In this document: positions 1-5,405 of the stretch, in pieces
Position numbering within the stretch: position 1 is the stretch's first letter
Layout: each line of letters begins with the position of its first letter
Assembly: GCA_017889745.1 (NCBI GenBank)
Contig: JAGGAG010000036.1
Location: 1 to 18,933 of the forward strand
Direction: 5' to 3'
Source of the DNA: Gemmatimonadota bacterium
GTDB taxonomy: Bacteria; Gemmatimonadota; Gemmatimonadetes; Gemmatimonadales; GWC2-71-9
DNA: 18,933 bases
Notes under the pieces: generated by a model
Database searches by the model: none
Seen by the model: only the letters and a program-made list of their open reading frames with translations
What the model was told of the DNA's origin: nothing
Translations under genes and position numbers: made by a program

Positions 1-127
1 CGCGCCCCGGGAGCGCGGTCTCTCGCGCTTCCCGGCAGCCGGTCGCGCTCCCGATGCCGGCATCCCATACGCCGCACCCGCTCTCGAACGCTGCCGTCAG
101 CGCACACGACCCACTCACCGCGCAGGT
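1..127 (-). repeat. Interspersed inverted-repeat element, copy 1 (reaches window edge)
   Basis: Read on the minus strand, this stretch matches 3085-3190. The core at 33-95 is 63 nt and agrees with 3112-3174 at 59 positions by eye. The core is flanked by imperfect inverted arms (GCGCGGT...GGCAGC against GCTGCC...ACCGCGC) and may continue beyond base 1. The GGTGAG at the end of the element (minus strand) supplies the TGA stop codon of the minus-strand gene at 115-876. This resembles REP or MITE-like intergenic repeats; no protein is encoded. Confidence 0.8.
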
Positions 128-876
128 CGCGGCGACTGCACCGGACCCGCCAGCAGCGAATCGTGGATCGTTGGCTTCACCACGAGCGAGTCGATCTCCA
201 TGTCGAAGTACGGCTTGCCCGCGCGCAGGATCTCCATCGCCTTGAACCACCGCACTCCTTCCGATTCGAGCGATCCGTAGAACCTCACGTCCTGGACGTC
301 CCCCGCTACCGGCCCGGGCAGGGCAAACCGGGTGATCAGTCGCGCCACCCGACCCGCCGAGTCGAAGTACATCGTCACTGGCAGTCGTCCCGGCCGCTCC
401 ACCGTGAACCCCGCGTGGCCGGCGGAGTCGGGGAACACGGACTGCAGCTTCACCCCCTTCTCCTTGAGCGGCACCAGTCGCAGCAGGGAATACAGGTAGT
501 ACTGGTGCTGCTCCTCGGTCAGGAGGTCGTCCGGCAGCGGCGCGAACGCCGTGTCCCGCTGCAGCCATCCCCGTGGTCCCGCCACGATCAGCCGTCGCGT
601 CGTGGCGGGGCCACGCGTCGTGTCGTACGTTGCCACCACCGCGCTGTCCGGCGGCTGGATCTTCCACCATCCCCGGATGACGATGTCCCGGTTGGGGATG
701 TGAACCACGCCGAGCGCGCTCCACTCGAGCCCGCGGTACTGCTTGAGCCGGGATTCGCCGCCCGCCGCCTTGATGGCGCGGTCGAGCAGCGTGGATGGCC
801 GGGTCTGAGCCTGAAGCGTCGCTGCGAACAGCGGCAGGCCGGCAAGGAACGCGAGTGTGCGGTGAGCGGGGCGCAT
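115..876 (-). CDS. Secreted protein of unknown function (LolA-like fold possible)
   Basis: This is a 253-residue protein. A clear Sec signal peptide covers about residues 1-24 (charged MRPAHR, a hydrophobic stretch, then an LQAQ cleavage area), so export to the periplasm is expected. The mature part begins with a helix (LLDRAIKAAGGESRLKQYRG), then alternating beta-strand-like segments with several VxFxDSAGxV-type turns. That pattern recalls periplasmic outer-membrane-lipoprotein sorting or DUF-type beta-sandwich proteins of the 'AxGGxxxL' class, but I recognise no definite family and no catalytic motif. The start codon lies inside the left copy of a 70-bp tandem duplication. The stop codon TGA comes from the repeat element at 1-127. 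It is divergent from the NTF2-like gene at 987. Confidence 0.75.
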   Translation of the reverse strand: MRPAHRTLAFLAGLPLFAATLQAQTRPSTLLDRAIKAAGGESRLKQYRGLEWSALGVVHIPNRDIVIRGWWKIQPPDSAVVATYDTTRGPATTRRLIVAGPRGWLQRDTAFAPLPDDLLTEEQHQYYLYSLLRLVPLKEKGVKLQSVFPDSAGHAGFTVERPGRLPVTMYFDSAGRVARLITRFALPGPVAGDVQDVRFYGSLESEGVRWFKAMEILRAGKPYFDMEIDSLVVKPTIHDSLLAGPVQSPRPAR

Positions 877-1013
877 GCCCTACATTAATGGCACCCACCA
901 GCAACCCGGCGACCCGATGCGCGCCCAGGCGTTGAAGACGTTGCATGCCCTACATTAATGGCACCCACCAGCAACCCGGCGACCCGATGCGCGCCCAGGC
1001 GTTGAAGACGTTG
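873..1013. repeat. Perfect 70-bp tandem duplication over two divergent starts
   Basis: Bases 873-943 and 943-1013 are identical (period 70, two units). Each unit carries the sequence around the minus-strand start (CAT of 874-876) and around the plus-strand start (ATG 917 in unit 1, ATG 987 in unit 2). Unit 1 therefore also holds a 13-codon relic of the plus-strand gene (917-958, ending TAA). Without the duplication the divergent starts would be only 40 bp apart. Because 70 is not a multiple of 3, neither reading frame runs through both units. Confidence 0.95.
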
Positions 1014-1457
1014 TTCCTCGTGTCCATGCTGCACGGCTGCGCCGGTGCCCCAGGCCTGGAGGCAAAGATCCGCGACTTCGCGACGCGTTACACCGCTGCG
1101 TGGTGCAGCCAGGACCCCGCCCGGGTGGCGGCCTTCTTCGCGCCCACCGGCTCCCTCACCATCAACGGTGGCACGCCGGCGGTCGGCCGCGACGAGATCA
1201 CTGCGGCGGCGCAGGGATTCATGACGGCGTTCCCCGACTTGAAGGTCCTCATGGACAGCGTCATCGTGCAGGGAAGGGACCGTGCCGTGTATCACTGGAC
1301 GCTGGTGGGAACCAACACCGGGCCCGGCGGTGCGGGCCGCGCCGTGCGCATCAGCGGTTTCGAGGAATGGCGCTTCGGCGCCGACGGCCTGATCGCCGAA
1401 TCGCAGGGCCACTACGACGCCGGGGAATACCAGCGCCAGGTGAGCCCACTTCCGTAG
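987..1457 (+). CDS. NTF2/SnoaL-like protein with N-terminal export signal
   Basis: Starting at ATG 987 gives 156 residues. An upstream in-frame ATG at 945 would add 14 residues lacking signal features, so 987 is preferred; the upstream codons are duplicated DNA. Residues 1-20 (MRAQALKTLFLVSMLHGCAG) look like a signal peptide with a Cys that could be lipidated, although the HG before Cys is a poor lipobox. The rest fits the NTF2/ketosteroid-isomerase (SnoaL-like) cone fold: a first helix with RYTAAWCSQDPARVAAFFAP, then a TITNG-type strand, VGRDEITAAAQGFMTAFPDLK, and strands ending in FEEWRFGADGLIAE. These proteins bind small hydrophobic ligands or act as isomerases; the substrate is unknown. 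The HsmA gene follows after 14 bp. Confidence 0.8.
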   Translation: MRAQALKTLFLVSMLHGCAGAPGLEAKIRDFATRYTAAWCSQDPARVAAFFAPTGSLTINGGTPAVGRDEITAAAQGFMTAFPDLKVLMDSVIVQGRDRAVYHWTLVGTNTGPGGAGRAVRISGFEEWRFGADGLIAESQGHYDAGEYQRQVSPLP

Positions 1458-1471
1458 CGGAGGCAGTGCAG

Positions 1472-1852
1472 ATGCCGCCACTCGTCCGGGCTGCCGTCCT
1501 CCTCATGGTCGCGGCACTCACCTTCTACACGGTGGGGGTCTGGTCCGGTCTCATCTCCGGCCGCCTGCGGCCGTGGCACGCTGGAATGTTCTGGGCCGGA
1601 CTTCTCTGCGACGCCACCGGCACCGACCTCATGCGCCGCCTCGCGGGCGGCCTGCACTGGAACCTGCACACCGCCACGGGGCTCGCCGCCCTGCTCCTGA
1701 TGCTGGCGAACGCGATCTGGGCGACGGTGGTGCTGGTCCGCCGCGACGAGCCCGCCCAGCGCGTGTTTCCCCGCGGCAGCATTATCGTCTGGGGCCTCTG
1801 GCTGATTCCGTTTGTCACCGGGATGGTGCTGGGCCGCCGGAGGGGACTCTAG
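1472..1852 (+). CDS. HsmA family (TIGR03987) small membrane protein
   Basis: This 126-residue integral membrane protein has four hydrophobic helices: VRAAVLLMVAALTFYTVGVW, WHAGMFWAGLLCDATGTDL, TATGLAALLLMLANAIWATV and SIIVWGLWLIPFVTGMVLG. The order of motifs (YTVGVWSxxxxGRLxxWH, FWxGLxxDxxGT, HxxTGLxALxLMxxxxIWA, IWxLWLIPxxTGM) is the one I know from the HsmA/TIGR03987 family, of unknown molecular function. The start ATG at 1472 is supported by GGAGG at 1459-1463, just after the stop of the upstream gene, so the two are probably co-transcribed. Confidence 0.85.
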   Translation: MPPLVRAAVLLMVAALTFYTVGVWSGLISGRLRPWHAGMFWAGLLCDATGTDLMRRLAGGLHWNLHTATGLAALLLMLANAIWATVVLVRRDEPAQRVFPRGSIIVWGLWLIPFVTGMVLGRRRGL

Positions 1853-1894
1853 CGTCCGCCGAAACGCGTCGGCGCGACGATTCGTAAGCCCATC

Positions 1895-3082
1895 ATGATC
1901 TCACTGACATCGATGCGTTCCTCCCTGGCCGCGGTCATCGCCACCCTGTCGCTCGCCTGTGGCCCGTTGCCAGGCAAGCCTTCGGTGCCGGCCGGTATCA
2001 CCGCCCGCGCCGAGTTCGTCGATGGGATCATCCTGCTCGAGGCCGCCTTTGAAGGGAAACGGGGCTGGTGGCTGCTCGACTCCGGCTACGAGTACTCACT
2101 GCTCGACTCTGCCACCGCGCAGGCCGCCGGCGTCACCGTCTCCACGCCGAAGACCGTCGCCCAGCCCGGTGGATCGGTTACCCAGGGCTGGGCCCGCGGC
2201 GTGTCGCTCGATGTCAGTGGCGTCCCGTTCCATCCCGACAGTCTCGCAGTTCTTCCGCTCGCTCCCTTGTCGCCGGTTGTGGGCCAGTCGCTCGCCGGGC
2301 TCCTCGGCCACGACTTCTTCGAGCGAAACGTCATCAGCATCGACTACGCCGCGCGCGAAGTACGCCTGGCGCCGGCCACCGGCTGGAATCCACCCGCCGG
2401 TGCCACCCGGCTCGCCGTCTGGCTCGAGGACGGCGAACCGTTCGTGCTCGGCACGCTTTGGGTGGCGGGGCGCACCGTGCCCGCCAAGCTCAAGCTCGAT
2501 ACCGGTTCGTTCAGCGGCCTTGGACTCAATGGTTCGTTCGTCGTGCAGAACCGCCTCTTTCCCCTTGGCTGGCCGCGTCGCCCGGTGCAGGGCATTGCGG
2601 TCGGTGGTGCCACTCGCAACTTCGTCGGCCGCCTCGATTCCATGGAACTGGGTGGTATCGTCATCCCTCAGCCCGTCGCCGGCTGGTCCGAGGACCTCAC
2701 CCGCGTCGGCGATGCCGGCACGCTCGGCGCGCCCAATCTCGCCCGTTTTCACATCACCTTCGACTACGCCAGGCGCCGCATCGTCCTCGAGCCCTACCCG
2801 AACGCGGCACGGCGCGAGACCTGGGACGGCGCAGGCATGTTCCTGGTTCAGGTGCCCGGCGGAGATGTGATGGTGGCGCAGGTGCTGCCCTCCACGCCCG
2901 CCGACTCGGCCGGCATCGCCGCGGGCGATGTGGTGCGCCGTGTGAATGCAGCGGACGCTGGCAATGCCGGTCTCGACTCGCTACGCCGCCATTTCCGCGA
3001 GCCCGGCCGCACCGACACGATCGTCGTCGGCCGCGGTCCCGTCGAGCGCACGATAACGCTCCGCCAGCGCGACCTTCCCTGA
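1895..3082 (+). CDS. Retropepsin-like aspartyl protease with C-terminal PDZ domain
   Basis: This is a 395-residue exported protein. The signal segment ends near Cys22 (SLAC), possibly lipidated although Ser at -3 is atypical; ATG 1913 (Met7) is an equally plausible start. Two pseudo-symmetric aspartyl-protease halves are visible: WLLDSG at about residue 62 and KLKLDTG at about residue 202, each followed by a Gly-rich strand (LLGHDFFERNVISIDY in the first half, LGAPNLARFHITFDY in the second). The first active-site triad is DSG instead of the usual DTG. Residues 325-395 form a PDZ domain (VAQVLPSTPADSAGIAAGDVV). The family digests periplasmic peptides or acts on membrane-associated substrates; the target is unknown. 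A repeat element begins directly after the stop codon. Confidence 0.85.
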   Translation: MISLTSMRSSLAAVIATLSLACGPLPGKPSVPAGITARAEFVDGIILLEAAFEGKRGWWLLDSGYEYSLLDSATAQAAGVTVSTPKTVAQPGGSVTQGWARGVSLDVSGVPFHPDSLAVLPLAPLSPVVGQSLAGLLGHDFFERNVISIDYAAREVRLAPATGWNPPAGATRLAVWLEDGEPFVLGTLWVAGRTVPAKLKLDTGSFSGLGLNGSFVVQNRLFPLGWPRRPVQGIAVGGATRNFVGRLDSMELGGIVIPQPVAGWSEDLTRVGDAGTLGAPNLARFHITFDYARRRIVLEPYPNAARRETWDGAGMFLVQVPGGDVMVAQVLPSTPADSAGIAAGDVVRRVNAADAGNAGLDSLRRHFREPGRTDTIVVGRGPVERTITLRQRDLP

Positions 3083-3084
3083 CC

Positions 3085-3275
3085 GCGGTGAGCAGGGTCC
3101 TGCGCGCCGAAGGCAGCGTTCGAGAGCGGGTGCGGCGTTTGGGGTGTCGGCATCGGGAGCGCGAGCGGCTGCCGTGAGGCGCGCAGGGCTCTGCTCACCA
3201 CGCGCGGTACTGGCATCGGGAGCGCGAGCGGCTTGCCGTGAGGCGCGCAGGGCCCTGCACACCGCGCAGATGGTT
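3085..3275 (+). repeat. Interspersed inverted-repeat element, copy 2, with extra half unit
   Basis: The element begins 2 bp after the protease stop codon. The left arm GGTGAGCAGGGTCCTGCGCG (3087-3106) pairs with the right arm CGCGCAGGGCTCTGCTCACC (3180-3199); the 63-nt core between (3112-3174) matches copy 1. The right part is then repeated as a tandem half unit: 3149-3211 and 3212-3273 share GGCATCGGGAGCGCGAGCGG plus the following GCCGTGAGGCGCGCAGGG with few differences. A transcript here could fold into a long hairpin, so it may act as a terminator or 3' stabiliser. It has no coding content. Confidence 0.85.
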
Positions 3276-3285
3276 CCCTGGCGAT

Positions 3286-3315
3286 TTGATGCCCGCTCGA
3301 CCATGCCGCTATGAT
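3286..3315 (+). promoter_or_regulatory. Sigma-70-like promoter for the cupredoxin lipoprotein gene
   Basis: TTGATG (3286-3291), an 18-bp spacer, then TATGAT (3310-3315). Both boxes differ from consensus by one or two bases, which stands out in this GC-rich DNA. Transcription would start near 3322, about 23 bp before the ATG at 3345. Confidence 0.65.
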
Positions 3316-3344
3316 ACGAGTTCACCTCCGAGCTGGATCGAATC

Positions 3345-4031
3345 ATGACCGCTTGCCGGCCCGCACCGACATCTGCTGCCCGCAGCGTACCCTGCGCCCT
3401 GCTCCTCCTGCTCGCCGCGTGCACGTCCAGCGTTGACGGCGGCGGCCCCCACCCGCTCATCGTTACGCTGGGCGGCAGCAATCAGTGGGCGCCACCATCC
3501 TCGGCGCTGCCGGGTGAAATCGGCGTGCTGCTGGTCAGGGGCGGCGCGCCGCAGGTTGGCGTGCCGGTGAGATTCACCACGGCAGCAGGTACCATCACCC
3601 CGTCCGTGGCCACCACCGGCCCCAATGGCGTCGCGGCGGCGGTCTGGACACTTCCCGCCGGGGCCACTCCGCGCGCGGTGCAGGCAGTTGCCGAGGTGGA
3701 CTTCACCGACGCGCCGGAGATGCAGTTCACGGCGTTCGTTGTACCGGCCGGGAACGCTGTGGTGACCGTGAGCAACAACGTCTTCAGTCCCGTGCCGCGG
3801 ACCATCGCTGCCGGGCAGACCGTCACCTGGATCTGGTTCGATGGTGCACTGGGGCACAATGTCACGCCGCTCGGGCTCGAACCGGTGGCAAGCGGCGCGC
3901 TGCGCAATGGGCCCTTCGTCTATTCGTATGCCTTCCCCACATCGGGCAACTACACCTTCTACTGCGAGGCGCACGGCACGCCCATCGGCACTGGCATGGC
4001 GGGAGTGATCACCGTTCAGCCGCCCGGCTGA
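3345..4031 (+). CDS. Lipoprotein with Ig-like domain and type-1 copper cupredoxin domain
   Basis: This 228-residue protein has a strong lipobox (LLAAC, Cys26), so it is probably a membrane-anchored lipoprotein. Residues about 55-130 look like a bacterial Ig-like (Big-1/invasin type) domain: VGVPVRFTTAAGTITPS then TGPNGVAAAVWTLP. Residues about 137-228 are a plastocyanin-like fold. Candidate type-1 copper ligands are H171 (GHNV), C207 and H210 (FYCEAHG) and M218 (GTGMAG), all in the expected order. Blue copper proteins carry electrons or bind copper outside the cytoplasm. It has its own promoter at 3286. A second cupredoxin lies downstream (4800), so copper-dependent electron transfer or copper handling is the likely theme; no redox enzyme partner is in the window. 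Confidence 0.85.
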   Translation: MTACRPAPTSAARSVPCALLLLLAACTSSVDGGGPHPLIVTLGGSNQWAPPSSALPGEIGVLLVRGGAPQVGVPVRFTTAAGTITPSVATTGPNGVAAAVWTLPAGATPRAVQAVAEVDFTDAPEMQFTAFVVPAGNAVVTVSNNVFSPVPRTIAAGQTVTWIWFDGALGHNVTPLGLEPVASGALRNGPFVYSYAFPTSGNYTFYCEAHGTPIGTGMAGVITVQPPG

Positions 4032-4374
4032 TCCGGCACACGTAATGCGCGAGGCCCCGCTCACCCCACGAGCACCGCCCAGGTTCCCTAGCGACCCCCT
4101 GATCCGGCCTTCATATTGGCGATTCTGGCGCATACCTGAATTGAGATGATCGGCCCGGCTCCCATGCCGGGCCCGGAGGCGAGCCCCCATGCGGCTCTTG
4201 GTGCCTCGAAGGCTGGCGACAGCCAATGCGGCGGGCCCGTGGCGTATCGTCGCTCGGGCTGGCGACCGGTTTGCGTCCTTTTTCAGCCGCCTCGTCGTCA
4301 GGGCCAGCCCGCAAGGCTGGCCCTGCGTCGTCCTGCTCCCTGCAGTCGGCCTGTCCCCAGCGCGGAGGAATCTC
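4032..4374 (+). promoter_or_regulatory. Gene-free gap holding a row of hairpins (candidate structured leader)
   Basis: No convincing gene lies in these 343 bp; an in-frame extension of the next gene back to 4189 lacks protein-like composition. Five hairpins occur in order: GGCCCGGC/GCCGGGCC (4152-4159 with 4166-4173); GAGGCGAGCC paired with GGCTC and GCCTC (4176-4207, loop CCCATGC); GGCTG/CAGCC with a GNRA-type GCGA tetraloop (4211-4224); GCCCG..GCG with CGC.CGGGC (4235-4259); and CAGGGCCAGCC/GGCTGGCCCTG (4299-4325). CCCATGC appears in the first two loop regions. A short T run (4279-4283) follows the fourth hairpin. I could not match it to a riboswitch class I know. Possible promoter bases near 4111-4140 are weak. 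Confidence 0.45.
4299..4325 (+). other. Strong 11-bp-stem hairpin upstream of lipoprotein gene
   Basis: CAGGGCCAGCC (4299-4309), loop CGCAA, GGCTGGCCCTG (4315-4325): a perfect 11-bp stem. There is no T tract after it, so a simple intrinsic terminator is unlikely. It ends 38 bp before the ribosome binding site of the gene at 4375. Confidence 0.7.
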
Positions 4375-4803
4375 ATGCCCAGGACTTGGCGCACCCTGCC
4401 CGCAGCCGGTCTCGCGGCCATGGCATTCTATGCTACGGTGGTGGCGTGCAGCGGCGATGATGCCGCGGACCCCAACGTGGAATTGCAGGTGGTTGGCGGC
4501 ATCGCCAATGTTCCCGTCAACAACTACCTCGTTCGGGTCACCACTCCCCGGGCCACTGTGCGGAAGCCTCTTCACCCCGGTGACCAGACGAGCGCCGACA
4601 ACTGGACCTACTTCAACCTGAATCTGAACGAGGGTGACCTGGTCGAGATCGCCGTCGAGGACGGCAGCGGGAACGATCTCGTCGCCGGGCAATGCGCGGT
4701 GGCGGACGCGGCAACCCTTACGTACGCGCGTGCATTCGCCTTCTATTTCGCACCGCCCAACAACTACGTCAATTGCGCTGACGGCTTCACCCCGAACATG
4801 TGA
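4375..4803 (+). CDS. Small lipoprotein of unknown function
   Basis: ATG 4375 is chosen because GGAGGAA (4364-4370) sits just upstream and because the product then begins with a lipoprotein signal (basic MPRTWR, hydrophobic stretch, TVVAC with Cys25). The product is 142 residues. The mature part has beta-rich repeats (VELQVVGGIANVPVNNYLVRV, WTYFNLNLNEGDLVEIAVED) and two further Cys (GQCAV, VNCAD) that could form a disulfide. No family is recognised. Its stop overlaps the GTG start of the cupredoxin gene by 4 bp (GTGA, 4800-4803), so the two are almost certainly translated together and may act together in the periplasm. Confidence 0.8.
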   Translation: MPRTWRTLPAAGLAAMAFYATVVACSGDDAADPNVELQVVGGIANVPVNNYLVRVTTPRATVRKPLHPGDQTSADNWTYFNLNLNEGDLVEIAVEDGSGNDLVAGQCAVADAATLTYARAFAFYFAPPNNYVNCADGFTPNM

Positions 4804-5213
4804 CCATTACTCGCTCTGCACTGCTCCTCCTCGGCGCGGTCCTGACCTCGGCAACCACCTGGGCCCAGGACTCCGCCGTGGCAAAGCGGCCAACGCTTCA
4901 CCTCGTTGCCATGGTCGAGCGGGGGCAGTACGGCATCGCCTTCGAGCCCATGCGAACGTACGCGGCACCGGGGGATACCGTTCGCTTCGTGCAGAAGGGC
5001 GCGCTCCCCCACAATGTCCTCTTCCGGAGCGGGCCACCCGCTGCCGCGGTAGACAGTCTCGAGAGCCCCATGCTGTTGGAGGCGGGTGCAACCTGGGACG
5101 TCGTCCTCGACTCCCGCTTCGTACCGGGCAAGTATCACTTCGTCTGCGTGCCCCACGAAACCCTGGGCATGGCCGGCCTCCTTTATGTGGAGCCGGCCGC
5201 CGCCGCACCCTGA
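4800..5213 (+). CDS. Periplasmic cupredoxin (blue copper protein)
   Basis: This 137-residue protein starts at GTG 4800, overlapping the upstream stop codon. A signal peptide covers residues 1-22 (SALLLLGAVL, cleavage near TWAQ). The mature protein is a single plastocyanin/azurin-like domain: FEPMRTYAAPGDTVRF, then ALPHNVLF, then GKYHFVCVPHETLGMAG. Copper ligands fit H71, C116, H119 and M124. The PGDTVRF strand and the C-x2-H-x4-M loop are classic for the family. No ribosome binding site is evident, so translation is probably coupled to the lipoprotein gene before it. It is smaller than and lacks the Ig-like domain of the cupredoxin at 3345. Confidence 0.88.
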   Translation: MTITRSALLLLGAVLTSATTWAQDSAVAKRPTLHLVAMVERGQYGIAFEPMRTYAAPGDTVRFVQKGALPHNVLFRSGPPAAAVDSLESPMLLEAGATWDVVLDSRFVPGKYHFVCVPHETLGMAGLLYVEPAAAAP

Positions 5214-5278
5214 ACTCTCCGCAGGCGTGCGCGCTCGTCGGGGTCCGCTGCGCTACTGGCGACACCCGGTTTGTGCCA

Positions 5279-5345
5279 TATATTGGCCCTCACAGTCGGC
5301 TCGACACCGGCTGAGCACACCGAAGGCCCCGTTCGTTAACAGGGC
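5279..5345 (+). promoter_or_regulatory. Possible promoter and 5' UTR hairpin before the kinase gene
   Basis: TATATT (5279-5284) is a good -10 candidate in otherwise GC-rich DNA; the region 17 bp upstream (CTGGCG) is a poor -35 match. The predicted leader, roughly 115 nt, contains a hairpin GCCCCGTT/AACAGGGC with loop CGTT (5326-5345, one mismatch). The rest of 5214-5405 shows nothing definite. Confidence 0.4.
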
Positions 5346-5405
5346 GGGGGAGCGAGGTATGCCGATGTGCTCCTTGAGAGTGGAGGCGGGCAGCCGGTAG
5401 GGCCC

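Noticed and set aside
163..888. Plus-strand frame opposite the secreted protein at 115-876
   Set aside because: No signal peptide and compositionally biased (Arg, His, Val, Gln); the minus-strand product has a good signal peptide.
945..986. ATG at 945 as the start of the NTF2-like gene
   Set aside because: It lies in duplicated DNA and would put 14 polar residues ahead of the signal peptide; ATG 987 fits better.
4200..4300. Minus-strand resemblance to a c-di-GMP-I (GEMM) riboswitch (GGACGCAAACCGG and GACGATACGCCACGGG)
   Set aside because: Only fragments match, the second conserved box is altered, and no minus-strand gene lies downstream; neighbours are on the plus strand.
4189..4374. N-terminal extension of the lipoprotein gene back to ATG 4189
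   Set aside because: It would bury the lipoprotein signal and ignore GGAGGAA at 4364; the bases there form hairpins instead.
5367..5405. Earlier GTG start for the first kinase
   Set aside because: The start at 5406 gives an N terminus aligning without gaps with the second kinase; the extra 13 residues have no counterpart.
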